A DNA stretch of 64,000 nucleotides from contig NZ_CP014517.1 in the NCBI RefSeq assembly GCF_001577265.1, forward strand, positions 1,665,001-1,729,000, in the 5' to 3' direction. This DNA comes from Variovorax sp. PAMC 28711 (lineage in GTDB: Bacteria > Pseudomonadota > Gammaproteobacteria > Burkholderiales > Burkholderiaceae_C). Each line of letters opens with the position of its first letter. Position 1 is the first letter of the stretch. Position numbers and translations under genes: made by a program. Shown here in pieces: positions 35,536 to 44,305 of this stretch. The notes beneath the pieces were generated by a model. It saw only the letters and a list, made by a program, of their open reading frames with translations, was not told the origin of the DNA and did no database searches.

Positions 35536-36782
35536 ACGCGTCCGCATCCACGCCGCCGCGTCGTGCGCTCGACGGCGTGCGCGTGCTCGACCTGAGCCGC
35601 GTGCTCGCCGGCCCGTGGTGCGCGCAGCTTTTGGGCGACCTGGGCGCTGATGTCGTGAAAGTTGAGAGCCCGGGCCGCGGCGACGACGCGCGCGAACTGG
35701 GCGTCGCACTGGACTCGCCGACGCCAGGCCCCGGCCGTGACTCGAACTTCTTCCTGGCTTGCAACCGGAACAAGCGCTCCATTGCCATCGACTTCTCAAA
35801 GCACGCGGGCGCCGAACTGGTGCGCACGCTGGTGAGTGACTGCGACGTGCTTGTCGAGAACTTCAAGGCCGGCACCCTGCGCCGTTACGGGCTCGACTGG
35901 GACAGCCTGAAGACCATCAACCCCCGACTCGTCTACTGCTCCGTGACCGGCTTCGGACAGGACGGCCCCTATGCCTCTCGCCCTGCTTACGACTTCGTGA
36001 TGCAGGCCATGACCGGGATGATGAGCACATGTGGCATGCCCGACGGCACACCCAGTGCGGCGCCGATGCGTACGGCAATTCCCGCTACTGATCTCGTCAC
36101 CGGCTACCAGGCCAGCGTCGCGGTGCTGGGCGCGCTTATCCAGCGAGGTATCACGGGTCGCGGGCAGTTCATCGATGCGGCGATGCTCGACGCCAGCGTC
36201 GCCTTCAACGTGCACCTGGCACAGGGCTTCCTGCTCAGCGGCCAAGCCCCGACGCGCCAGGGGAACAACAACCCCATCGCCGCGCCCTCGGGGGTGTTCA
36301 AGACCGCCAACGGATGGCTGGTCGTGGCCGCCGGCAACGACCGCCAGTTCGTCAGCCTGTGCAACGTGCTGGGCTGCCCGGCGCTCGCAACGCTGCCGCT
36401 CTTCGCGACCAACGGCCAGCGCGTCGTCTCGCGGCTCGCGCTGCACGCGGAGATCGATCCGCTGCTCGCCGCGCACACCACCGAGCACTGGCTGCCACTT
36501 CTCGAAGCGGCTCATGTTCCGACCACGCGCATCAACACCATGGACCAGGTGTTCGACGACCCGCAGGTGCTGCACCGCCAGATGACGGTGGAGGTCGACC
36601 ATGCCAGCGGGCAACGCATTCCCATCCTCCGCAGTGCGCTCAACATGAGCGATAGCCCGGTGCACTACCGCGCGCCGCCGCAGTTGGGCCAGCACACGCA
36701 CGAGGTGCTGACGCAATGGGCGGCGCTGGACGAAGTCCGGATTGACGAACTGCACGCAGCCGGCGTCGTGGAGGGGCGATGA
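35532..36782 (+). CDS. CaiB/BaiF family CoA-transferase (first copy)
   Basis: A 416-residue class III CoA-transferase. Family blocks are LDGVRVLDLSRVLAGPWCAQ, LGDLGADVVKVESPGRGDD, NRNKRSIAIDF and the Asp-bearing segment around GQFIDAAMLDASVAF. It transfers CoA from a donor such as succinyl-CoA to a carboxylic acid. GTG start at 35532 overlaps the Bug stop (GTGA), and the end overlaps the thioesterase start by four bases, so translation is coupled. Exact acid and donor are unknown. Confidence 0.9.
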   Translation: MNASASTPPRRALDGVRVLDLSRVLAGPWCAQLLGDLGADVVKVESPGRGDDARELGVALDSPTPGPGRDSNFFLACNRNKRSIAIDFSKHAGAELVRTLVSDCDVLVENFKAGTLRRYGLDWDSLKTINPRLVYCSVTGFGQDGPYASRPAYDFVMQAMTGMMSTCGMPDGTPSAAPMRTAIPATDLVTGYQASVAVLGALIQRGITGRGQFIDAAMLDASVAFNVHLAQGFLLSGQAPTRQGNNNPIAAPSGVFKTANGWLVVAAGNDRQFVSLCNVLGCPALATLPLFATNGQRVVSRLALHAEIDPLLAAHTTEHWLPLLEAAHVPTTRINTMDQVFDDPQVLHRQMTVEVDHASGQRIPILRSALNMSDSPVHYRAPPQLGQHTHEVLTQWAALDEVRIDELHAAGVVEGR

Positions 36783-37231
36783 GCGCTTCGTTCGACAGCG
36801 AGGCGACAGGCGAACTGTTCGGGCTGCCAATACCGCTGGCACAGGTGTTCTGCCTGCGCGGCGAGGCCATAGGCCATGACCGGGCACAGGTGCGAATGCC
36901 GTTCAACGCGTTGCACACCAACAGTCGCGGAGCCATGCATGGCGGCGCGCTGGCCGTTCTGCTCGACTGCACGCTGGCGAGCGCTGCGCGCGCCCACGAC
37001 CCCGTCCACTTTGGCGTCGTGACCGTCGACATGACGCTCCACTTCGTCACAGCCGCCAGTGGCGAAGTCGTCGCGTCGGCCTTCTGCGAACGGCGCGGCC
37101 GTTCGCTGTGCTTTGTACGCGGCGAGGCCCGCGACGCACGCGGCACGCTGCTGGCGCTGGCCACCGGCACCTTCAAGCTCGTGGCGCGCGCCGCCTCCCC
37201 TGACTCGACTTCGGACACACCTTCCGCATGA
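36779..37231 (+). CDS. PaaI-type hotdog thioesterase
   Basis: A 150-residue hotdog-fold protein. The active-site region is LHTNSRGAMHGGALAVLLDC, with the HGG loop, followed by FGVVTVDMTLHFVTAASGEV. It hydrolyses an acyl-CoA thioester. It sits between two CoA-transferase genes with ATGA overlaps on both sides, so it probably releases the product acid or clears dead-end CoA esters of this pathway. Confidence 0.85.
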   Translation: MSASFDSEATGELFGLPIPLAQVFCLRGEAIGHDRAQVRMPFNALHTNSRGAMHGGALAVLLDCTLASAARAHDPVHFGVVTVDMTLHFVTAASGEVVASAFCERRGRSLCFVRGEARDARGTLLALATGTFKLVARAASPDSTSDTPSA

Positions 37232-38388
37232 CCGCACCCGCATCCGCACCCCTCACCGCATCGCCCGGCGCCCTCGCCGGCATCCGCGTACTCGACATCT
37301 CCCGCATCCTCGGCGGCCCCTACTGCGGCCAGATCCTCGGCGACCACGGCGCCGACGTGCTGAAGGTCGAGCCGCCGCAGGGCGACGACACGCGCACCTG
37401 GGGCCCTCCCTTCAAGGACGGCGTGGCTTCGTACTACCACGGGCTCAACCGCAACAAGCGCGTGCAGCATCTGAACCTGTCCACCGGGGAAGGTCGCAGC
37501 GCATTGCTCGCGCTGCTGGCCGAGGCCGACGTGCTGATCGAGAACTTCAAGACCGGCACCATGGAACGCTGGGGCATCGGCTACGACGAACTGTCTAAGC
37601 GCTTCCCGCGCCTGGTCTGGTGTCGCGTGTCGGGCTTCGGCGCCGACGGCCCGCTGGGCGCGCTGCCCGGCTACGACGCGGCCGTGCAGGCCATGACCGG
37701 CATCATGAGCGTCAACGGCGAGGCCGACGGCGGCCCCATGCGCGTGGGTCTTCCGGTGGTCGACATGGTGACCGGTCTCAATGCGGTGATCGGCGTGCTG
37801 CTCGCGCTGCAGGAGCGCCAACGCAGCGGCCAAGGCCAGTTCGTCGAGGCGGCGCTCTACGACAGCGGCCTGTCGCTGCTGCACCCGCATGCGGCCAACT
37901 GGTTCCTCGACGGCCGCACGCCGCAGCGCACCGGCAACGCCCATCCCAACATCTATCCCTACGACGCACTGGCCACCGGCACCGACACGATCTTCGTGGC
38001 AGTCGGCAACGACGGGCAGTTCGCAAGCTTCTGCCGCTGCATCGGCCTGCCCGACCTGGCGCAGGACGAGCGCTACCGGCATGCGGGCGGGCGCTCGGTA
38101 CACCGCGAAGGGCTCAAGCAACTGCTCGAGGCCGCACTCGCCGACTTCGACGGTCGCACGCTGGTCGGCCAGCTGATGGCTGCAGGCGTGCCGTCCGCGC
38201 CGGTGCTCTCGGTCGACGCGGCATTGACGCATCCGCACACGGCGCACCGCAGCATGGTGGTGGAGATGGAAGGCGGCTACCGCGGTGTCGGCTCGCCGGT
38301 CAAGCTCAGCCGCACGCCCGCGAGCTATCGGCATGCGCCGCTGACGCCGGGCGATGGTTTTCTGGAGATCGATCCAGCGGCGGGTTGA
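37228..38388 (+). CDS. CaiB/BaiF family CoA-transferase (second copy)
   Basis: A 386-residue class III CoA-transferase with LAGIRVLDISRILGGPYCGQ, LGDHGADVLKVEPPQGDDTR, NRNKRVQHLNL and GQFVEAALYDSGLSLL. It differs from the first copy throughout, so the two probably act on different acids or as a hetero-pair. The start overlaps the thioesterase stop (ATGA). The gene is followed after 35 bases by the XRE-cupin regulator. Confidence 0.9.
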   Translation: MTAPASAPLTASPGALAGIRVLDISRILGGPYCGQILGDHGADVLKVEPPQGDDTRTWGPPFKDGVASYYHGLNRNKRVQHLNLSTGEGRSALLALLAEADVLIENFKTGTMERWGIGYDELSKRFPRLVWCRVSGFGADGPLGALPGYDAAVQAMTGIMSVNGEADGGPMRVGLPVVDMVTGLNAVIGVLLALQERQRSGQGQFVEAALYDSGLSLLHPHAANWFLDGRTPQRTGNAHPNIYPYDALATGTDTIFVAVGNDGQFASFCRCIGLPDLAQDERYRHAGGRSVHREGLKQLLEAALADFDGRTLVGQLMAAGVPSAPVLSVDAALTHPHTAHRSMVVEMEGGYRGVGSPVKLSRTPASYRHAPLTPGDGFLEIDPAAG

Positions 38389-38402
38389 CGATTTAAACCA
38401 TT

Positions 38403-38425
38403 ATGTTGGAGGACAATTCCAACAT
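38403..38425. promoter_or_regulatory. Perfect dyad overlapping the XRE regulator start codon
   Basis: ATGTTGGA, seven bases, TCCAACAT is a perfect 8-bp inverted repeat. It ends inside the ATG at 38424 and contains the ribosome site GGAGG. A regulator or an RNA hairpin here could block translation or transcription. Autoregulation by the XRE protein is the simplest reading. Confidence 0.6.
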
Positions 38426-39089
38426 GACAGAGAAATCCGTGGCCGCAGACGACATCAACCAGCGCATCGCACGCCGCGTCACCGCGCTGCGTGCCGAACG
38501 CGGCCTGTCGCTCGAAGCGCTGGCGGCGCGCAGCGGCGTCAGCCGCTCCACCATCTCGCTGATCGAGCGTGGCGAAACCAGCGCCACGGCGGTGGTGCTC
38601 GACCGCCTCGCCGCGGGCCTCGGGCTGGCGCTGGCAGCACTGTTCGAGGTCGAGCGCGCCGCGCCCAGTCCGCTGATGCGGCACAGCGAGCAGCCAGTCT
38701 GGCGCGATCCGGCCTCGGGCTACTTGCGGCGCAATGTCTCGCCGCCCGATCACCCCTCGGCGCTGCGCATCGTCGAGGTCGAATTCCCGGCTGGCGAACG
38801 CGTGGTGCTCGAAGGCGCCCGGCCCGATGCCGTGCTCGAACAGCAGGTGTGGCTGCTCGAGGGCAAGATTGAACTCCGCCACGGCGGCCAGACCTGGCAG
38901 CTGACCCCCGGCGACTGCCTCGCCATGCGGCTCGACGGGCCGCTCGAATACCGCAACCCGACCGATCGGCCGGCTCGCTATGCGGTGCTGATCGCGAACG
39001 AATCGGCGCCCATCGGCCGAAAGAGCAGTGCGCCGGGCCACTCCAGGCAAGCACGCACCGCAGCGCGGAGCGCGAAGGCAATCCAATGA
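38424..39089 (+). CDS. XRE family regulator with cupin domain
   Basis: A 221-residue regulator. Residues about 10-70 form the XRE helix-turn-helix (RVTALRAERGLSLEALAARS and VSRSTISLIERGETS). The C-terminus is a cupin (GKIELRHGGQTWQLTPGDCL), typical of repressors sensing small metabolites. ATG 38424 has GGAGG upstream; ATG 38403 in the same frame would add seven residues. A four-base overlap couples it to the GNAT gene. It may regulate that gene, itself, or the CoA-transferase operon it follows. Confidence 0.88.
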   Translation: MTEKSVAADDINQRIARRVTALRAERGLSLEALAARSGVSRSTISLIERGETSATAVVLDRLAAGLGLALAALFEVERAAPSPLMRHSEQPVWRDPASGYLRRNVSPPDHPSALRIVEVEFPAGERVVLEGARPDAVLEQQVWLLEGKIELRHGGQTWQLTPGDCLAMRLDGPLEYRNPTDRPARYAVLIANESAPIGRKSSAPGHSRQARTAARSAKAIQ

Positions 39090-39634
39090 GCGATCACATC
39101 CACGTCCGCCGCCTTGCGGCGCCCGACGACGCGCAGATCCGCGCGCTGGCGGAAGTCCTCTGCGATTGCGTGGCGGGCGGCGCGTCGGTCAGCTTCATGC
39201 AGCCGCTGGCGCTGGACCGCGCCGAGCGCTTCTGGCGCGAGGTGGCCGACGCTGCCTCTCGGGGCGACCGCGTGCTGCTGGTGGCCGAGGACGCCCAGGG
39301 CACGATCGTCGGCACCGCGCACCTGGTGCTGGCCCAGCCCGACAACCAGCTGCACCGGGCCGACGTGTCGAAGATGCTGGTGCATCGGCGCGTGCGCCGG
39401 CAAGGCCTGGCAGCGCGGCTGATGCAGGCCGTCGAGCATGAAGCGCTGCGCGAGGGCAAGTCGCTTCTGGTGCTCGACACCGCCACCGGCGGCGACGCGG
39501 AACGGCTCTACGCCGCGCTGGGCTGGCAGCGCTGCGGCACGATCCCTGGCTATGCGCTGTGGCCGGAGGGCGGCCTCTGCGGCACCACGATATTCTTCAA
39601 GCCACTGGTGCAGCCGGCGCCGTTGCCGGCGTGA
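39086..39634 (+). CDS. GNAT family N-acetyltransferase
   Basis: A 182-residue acetyltransferase. VSKMLVHRRVRRQGLAARLM carries the acetyl-CoA pyrophosphate loop (RRQGLA), and LVLDTATGGDAERLYAALGW is the usual late segment. The acceptor is unknown. The gene is translationally coupled to the XRE-cupin regulator, a common pairing in which the regulator controls the acetyltransferase. Its last 38 bases overlap the convergent yggS gene. Confidence 0.87.
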   Translation: MSDHIHVRRLAAPDDAQIRALAEVLCDCVAGGASVSFMQPLALDRAERFWREVADAASRGDRVLLVAEDAQGTIVGTAHLVLAQPDNQLHRADVSKMLVHRRVRRQGLAARLMQAVEHEALREGKSLLVLDTATGGDAERLYAALGWQRCGTIPGYALWPEGGLCGTTIFFKPLVQPAPLPA

Positions 39635-40325
39635 ACGACGGCCGCGCGCCGAAGATGGCGCTACCGATGCGCAGCAGGGTGGCGCCTTCGGACACGGCAG
39701 CTTCCAGGTCGGCGCTCATGCCGATCGACAGCGTGTCGAGCGCCAGGCCCCGCGCGTTCAGCGACGCCATCAGTTCACGCAAGGCGCGGTGCGGCGCGCG
39801 TTGGGCATCGAGCGTATCGGCCGGCTCGGGAATCGCCATCAGCCCTCGCAGCCGAACGCGAGGCAGCGCCGCCACGGTGCGCGCGACCTCGGCCAGTTCG
39901 CCAGGCGCCAGGCCGCTCTTGCTCGCCTCGCCGCTGATATTGACCTGCAGGCAAAGCTGCAGCGGTGGCATACCCCCCGGCCGTTGCTCGCTCAGGCGTT
40001 GCGCGATCTTGAGGCGATCGACGCTGTGCACCCAGTCGAAATGTTCGGCCACCTGCCGCGTCTTGTTGCTTTGCATCGGGCCGATGCAGTGCCATTCGAG
40101 GTCGGCGCGCAGGTCGGCCAGGGCTTCGATCTTGGCCACGCCTTCCTGGATGTAGTTCTCCCCGAAGGCGCGCTGGCCGGCGGTATGGGCCTCGCGCACC
40201 GCCTCCGCCGCAAAGGTTTTGGAGACCGCAAGCAAGTGCACGCTCGCCGGATCGCGACCGGCGGCTGTGCACGCCGTCACGATCCGCGCGCGAACTAGTT
40301 GGAGGTTGTCACCAATCATCGTCAT
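39597..40325 (-). CDS. yggS: YggS/PLPBP family pyridoxal-phosphate homeostasis protein
   Basis: A 242-residue cytoplasmic protein with the PLP lysine in HLLAVSKTF, then FGENYIQEGVAKI, LEWHCIGPMQSNKTR, VNISGEASKSGL and LSIGMSADLEAAVSEG, all diagnostic. It keeps free PLP and amino-acid pools balanced and has no known enzyme activity. Its position divergent from pilT is conserved in many proteobacteria. Two start codons six bases apart (40325, 40319) are both possible. Confidence 0.93.
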   Translation of the reverse strand: MTMIGDNLQLVRARIVTACTAAGRDPASVHLLAVSKTFAAEAVREAHTAGQRAFGENYIQEGVAKIEALADLRADLEWHCIGPMQSNKTRQVAEHFDWVHSVDRLKIAQRLSEQRPGGMPPLQLCLQVNISGEASKSGLAPGELAEVARTVAALPRVRLRGLMAIPEPADTLDAQRAPHRALRELMASLNARGLALDTLSIGMSADLEAAVSEGATLLRIGSAIFGARPSFTPATAPAAPVA

Positions 40326-40372
40326 AATCACCAAAATCGTATCAAAACGTCACCGATCCATCGAGGACCCCT

Positions 40373-41416
40373 GTGGACATTACCCAATTGCTGGCGTTCA
40401 GCGTCAAGAACAAGGCTTCGGACTTGCACCTTTCGGCGGGTCTGCCGCCGATGATCCGGGTCCACGGGGACGTGCGGCGCATCAACGTCGATGCGCTCGA
40501 CCACAAGGCGGTGCACGCCATGGTGTACGACATCATGAGCGACACGCACCGCAAGCACTACGAAGAGTTTCTGGAAGTCGACTTTTCGTTCGAGATCGAA
40601 GGCCTGGCGCGCTTCCGGGTGAACGCGTTCAACCAGTCGCGCGGCGCGGCGGCGGTGTTCCGGACGATTCCCTCGAAGATCCTGTCGCTCGAGCAGCTCA
40701 ACGCGCCCAAGATCTTCGGCGACCTGGCGCTCAAGCCGCGCGGCCTGGTGCTGGTGACCGGCCCCACGGGCTCGGGCAAGTCGACCACGCTGGCGGCGAT
40801 GGTCAACTACCTCAACGAAACCGAGTACGGCCACATCCTCACGGTGGAAGACCCGATCGAGTTCGTCCACGAATCCAAGAAGTGCCTGATCAACCAGCGC
40901 GAAGTGGGGCCGATGACGCTGAGCTTCGCGGCGGCGTTGCGCTCCGCGCTGCGCGAAGACCCGGACGCGATCCTGGTTGGCGAAATGCGCGACCTGGAAA
41001 CCATCCGCCTGGCCATGACCGCGGCCGAAACCGGCCATCTGGTGTTCGGCACCCTGCACACCTCGTCGGCCGCCAAGACCATCGACCGGATCATCGACGT
41101 GTTCCCGGGCGAAGAGAAAGACATGATCCGCGCGATGCTGTCGGAATCGCTGCAGGCGGTGATTTCACAGACGCTGTGCAAGACCAAGGACGGCCAGGGC
41201 CGCGTGGCGGCGCACGAGATCATGCTCGGCACGCCGGCCATCCGGAATTTGATCCGCGAAGGCAAGGTTGCGCAAATGTATTCGTCGATCCAGACTGGCC
41301 AGGGCCAGGGCATGCAGACGCTCGACCAGAACCTGACCGACCTGGTACGCCGCAGCGTGATCAGCGCGGCCGAGGCACGCGGCAAGGCCAAGATTCCCGA
41401 AAACTTCCCCGGTTGA
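40373..41416 (+). CDS. pilT: Type IV pilus retraction ATPase PilT
   Basis: A 347-residue hexameric motor ATPase that powers pilus retraction. Motifs are Walker A GPTGSGKSTT, the Asp box TVEDPIEFVHESKK, Walker B ILVGEMRDLETIRLAM and the His box GHLVFGTLHTSSA. The C-terminal AIRNLIREGK of PilT is present. The start is GTG at 40373, giving MDITQLLAFSVKNKASDLHL. pilU follows after 13 bases. No pilin genes lie in the window. Confidence 0.96.
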   Translation: MDITQLLAFSVKNKASDLHLSAGLPPMIRVHGDVRRINVDALDHKAVHAMVYDIMSDTHRKHYEEFLEVDFSFEIEGLARFRVNAFNQSRGAAAVFRTIPSKILSLEQLNAPKIFGDLALKPRGLVLVTGPTGSGKSTTLAAMVNYLNETEYGHILTVEDPIEFVHESKKCLINQREVGPMTLSFAAALRSALREDPDAILVGEMRDLETIRLAMTAAETGHLVFGTLHTSSAAKTIDRIIDVFPGEEKDMIRAMLSESLQAVISQTLCKTKDGQGRVAAHEIMLGTPAIRNLIREGKVAQMYSSIQTGQGQGMQTLDQNLTDLVRRSVISAAEARGKAKIPENFPG

Positions 41417-41429
41417 TTGAAGGACCCTC

Positions 41430-42566
41430 ATGGAACGCGATCAGGCCAGCCAGTTCATCAACGAATTGCTCAAGCTCATGGTGAGCCGCAACGGGAGCGA
41501 CTTGTTCATCACCGCCGACTTTCCGCCCGCCATCAAGGTCGACGGCAAGGTGACCAAGGTGTCGGGGCAGGCACTGGGCGCGCAGCACACGCTGGCGCTC
41601 ACGCGCTCGGTCATGAACGACCGCCAGACCGCCGAATTCGAGCGCACCAAGGAGTGCAACTTCGCGATTTCCCCGACCGGCGTCGGCCGCTTTCGCGTGA
41701 ACGCGTTCGTGCAGCAGGGCAAGGTCGGCATGGTGATGCGGACGATCCCGGCGAAACTGCCCACCATCGACGATCTGGGCATGCCGCAGGTGCTCAAGGA
41801 AGTGGCCATGACCAAGCGCGGCCTGACCATCATGGTCGGCGCGACGGGCTCGGGCAAATCGACCACGCTGGCCGCGATGATCGACTGGCGCAATGCGAAC
41901 TCCTACGGTCACATCGTGACGGTCGAAGACCCGGTCGAATTCGTGCATCCGCACAAGAACTGCGTGATCACGCAGCGCGAAGTGGGCATCGACACCGACA
42001 GCTGGGAAGCTGCACTAAAAAACACGTTGCGTCAGGCGCCCGACGTGATCCTGATGGGTGAAATCCGCGATCGCGAGACCATGGAACACGCCGTGGCCTT
42101 CGCCGAGACCGGCCACCTCTGCATGGCGACGCTGCACGCGAACAGCGCCAATCAGGCGCTCGACCGGATCATCAACTTCTTCCCCGAAGAGCGTCGCGCG
42201 CAATTGCTGATGGACCTGTCGCTCAACCTGCGCTCGCTGGTGTCGCAACGCCTCGTGCCGACCGAGGACGGCCAGGGTCGTATCGCCGCGGTCGAGATTT
42301 TGCTGAACACGCCGCTGATCTCCGACATGATCTTCAAGGGCGAGGTCGGCGAGATCAAGGAGATCATGCGAAAGAGCCGGAACCTCGGCATGCAGACCTT
42401 CGACCAGGCGCTGTTCGACCTGTTCGAGAACAACGCGATCAGTTTCGAAGAAGCGATTCGCAACGCCGACTCGGCCAACGACCTGCGCCTGCAGATCAAG
42501 CTGAACAGCCGGCGCGCGAAATCCGCCGATCTGTCCGCCGGCACCGAGCACTTCGCGATTGTCTGA
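41430..42566 (+). CDS. pilU: PilT-dependent accessory retraction ATPase PilU
   Basis: A 378-residue PilT paralogue with Walker A GATGSGKSTT, ILMGEIRDRETMEHAV and GHLCMATLHANSA. PilU supports PilT-driven retraction under load. It is longer than PilT at the C-terminus, as usual. The 13-base gap and shared strand mark a pilTU operon. Confidence 0.95.
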   Translation: MERDQASQFINELLKLMVSRNGSDLFITADFPPAIKVDGKVTKVSGQALGAQHTLALTRSVMNDRQTAEFERTKECNFAISPTGVGRFRVNAFVQQGKVGMVMRTIPAKLPTIDDLGMPQVLKEVAMTKRGLTIMVGATGSGKSTTLAAMIDWRNANSYGHIVTVEDPVEFVHPHKNCVITQREVGIDTDSWEAALKNTLRQAPDVILMGEIRDRETMEHAVAFAETGHLCMATLHANSANQALDRIINFFPEERRAQLLMDLSLNLRSLVSQRLVPTEDGQGRIAAVEILLNTPLISDMIFKGEVGEIKEIMRKSRNLGMQTFDQALFDLFENNAISFEEAIRNADSANDLRLQIKLNSRRAKSADLSAGTEHFAIV

Positions 42567-42600
42567 GGCAGGACGCCACGCCGCGCGCTAAGCTCGCGGC

Positions 42601-43524
42601 ATGAGCAGCCTCAACACCAAAATCTACACCCTCGTTCCATCTCGCAAGGTCGCCTTCCTCGGTCTCGGGGTGATGGGCTATCCGATGGCCGGCCACCTCG
42701 CGCTGGCGGGCCACAGCGTGACGGTCTACAACCGCAGCGCCGCCAAGGCCGCGGCCTGGCAGACCGAGATTGCCGCGGCCGGCGCGGTTGCCAAGCTCGG
42801 CCAAGCGGCGACGCCGCGAGAAGCCGCAGCGGATGCCGACATCGTGTTTTGCTGCGTCGGCAACGACGACGACCTGCGCTCGGTGGTGCTGGGTGCCGAC
42901 GGTGCCTTCTCCGGCATGAAAAAGGGAACCGTTTTCGTCGACCACACGACCGCCTCGGCCGACGTGGCGCGCGAGCTGTCCAAAGCCGCTTTGGCGCTCG
43001 GCCTGCAGTTCATCGATGCGCCAGTTTCGGGCGGCCAGGCCGGTGCGCAGAACGGCGCGCTGACCGTGATGTGCGGTGGCGACGCAGCCACCTTCGCGGC
43101 GGTGCAGCCAGTGATCGACGCCTTCGCGCGCGCCGTCACGCTGCTCGGCGACAGCGGCGCGGGCCAGCTGGCCAAGATGGTCAACCAGATCTGCATCGCC
43201 GGCCTCGTGCAGGGGCTGAGCGAGGCCATTGCCTTCGGCCAGCGCGCCGGACTCGACATGGAAGCCGTGCTCGGCGTCATCAGCAAGGGCGCTGCGCAAA
43301 GCTGGCAGATGGAAAACCGCGGCAAGACCATGATCGCCGGCAAGTTCGACTACGGCTTCGCGGTCGACTGGATGCGCAAGGACCTCGGGCTGGTGCTTGA
43401 CGAAGCCAAGCGCAACGGCGCTCGGCTGCCGGTGACTGCGCTGGTCGACCAGTTCTACGCCGACGTGCAGCAGGCCGGTGGCACGCGCTGGGACACCTCC
43501 AGCCTCATCACCCGGCTGAAGTAA
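42601..43524 (+). CDS. NAD(P)-dependent 3-hydroxyisobutyrate-dehydrogenase-family oxidoreductase
   Basis: A 307-residue beta-hydroxyacid dehydrogenase. VAFLGLGVMGYPMAGHLALA is the Rossmann cofactor site, FIDAPVSGGQAGAQNGALTV the substrate block and GAGQLAKMVNQICIAGLVQG holds the catalytic Lys. Members reduce or oxidise 3-hydroxyisobutyrate, tartronate semialdehyde, or glyoxylate and succinic semialdehyde; which applies cannot be read. About 15 residues precede the Rossmann strand, so the true start could be slightly later. It converges on dolP. Confidence 0.87.
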   Translation: MSSLNTKIYTLVPSRKVAFLGLGVMGYPMAGHLALAGHSVTVYNRSAAKAAAWQTEIAAAGAVAKLGQAATPREAAADADIVFCCVGNDDDLRSVVLGADGAFSGMKKGTVFVDHTTASADVARELSKAALALGLQFIDAPVSGGQAGAQNGALTVMCGGDAATFAAVQPVIDAFARAVTLLGDSGAGQLAKMVNQICIAGLVQGLSEAIAFGQRAGLDMEAVLGVISKGAAQSWQMENRGKTMIAGKFDYGFAVDWMRKDLGLVLDEAKRNGARLPVTALVDQFYADVQQAGGTRWDTSSLITRLK

Positions 43525-43537
43525 GGACCGAGGCGCC

Positions 43538-44305
43538 TCAGCGCACCGGCGTCGTCGTCACGGGCGGCAGCGGCTCCATCGGCGGCAGCGGCACGCGCGA
43601 GGTCGAGGCCGGTGCGGGCTGGATCGCCGGTGCGGGCGCCGCCCCGTTCGACACGGGCGCCGGGCCGGTGCCGCCTTCGCGGGTCGCGGCGGCCAGGTCG
43701 GCCTCGCTGACGATTTCCACCACCCGCACCACGCGGTCCACGCCGCTCACGCCGCGCGTGATCTCAGTGGCGCGGTCGGTTTCACGGCGCGTCGCGATGC
43801 CCATGAGGTAGACCGTGCCGCGCTCGGTCACGACCTTGAACGAGTTCGCGAAGATGTCCTTGGCGTCGAGCAGCGACGCCTTCACCTTGCCGGTGAGGTA
43901 GGTGTCGTTCGAGCGCTGCGGGAAGGTGCTGCCCGGCCCGACGGCCAGTTCGTTCACCACCGAGCGCACGTTGTCGACACGGCGCATCACTTCTTCGGCG
44001 CGCCGCTTGTCGGCCTCGCTGCCGACGGTACCGATCATCAGCACCTGGCGGTTGAAGCTCACGATCGTGATGTTCATCTCGTCGTTGGCGATTTCGCGGA
44101 TGCGCGCGGCGCCCCGCAGTTCGATGCCCTGGTCGTCGAGCTGTGCACCCGAGCTGCGGCGGTCGGTCGCGACCATGCCGGCGCCCGCGATGGCGGCACC
44201 GCCGACCACCAGGGGCACGCAGCCAGAAAGCGCGGTCACCAGTGCGGTGCCTGTCAGGAGCGCGAGCGCGAAGCGCCGGGGCGTCGAGAGAAGAGAGTTC
44301 GTCAT
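43538..44305 (-). CDS. dolP: BON-domain outer-membrane lipoprotein, DolP (YraP) type
   Basis: A 255-residue lipoprotein (lipobox ALSGC, Cys29) with two BON domains: about 55-120 (ELRGAARIREIANDEMNITI) and 130-200 (DTYLTGKVKASLLDAKDIFA). A proline-rich tail follows. DolP helps maintain outer-membrane integrity at division sites. The gene order rsmI, yraN, SIS protein, dolP reproduces the E. coli yraL-yraM-yraN-diaA-dolP block. Its start overlaps the SIS gene stop by four bases. E. coli DolP lacks the long Pro/Ala tail seen here. Confidence 0.88.
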   Translation of the reverse strand: MTNSLLSTPRRFALALLTGTALVTALSGCVPLVVGGAAIAGAGMVATDRRSSGAQLDDQGIELRGAARIREIANDEMNITIVSFNRQVLMIGTVGSEADKRRAEEVMRRVDNVRSVVNELAVGPGSTFPQRSNDTYLTGKVKASLLDAKDIFANSFKVVTERGTVYLMGIATRRETDRATEITRGVSGVDRVVRVVEIVSEADLAAATREGGTGPAPVSNGAAPAPAIQPAPASTSRVPLPPMEPLPPVTTTPVR

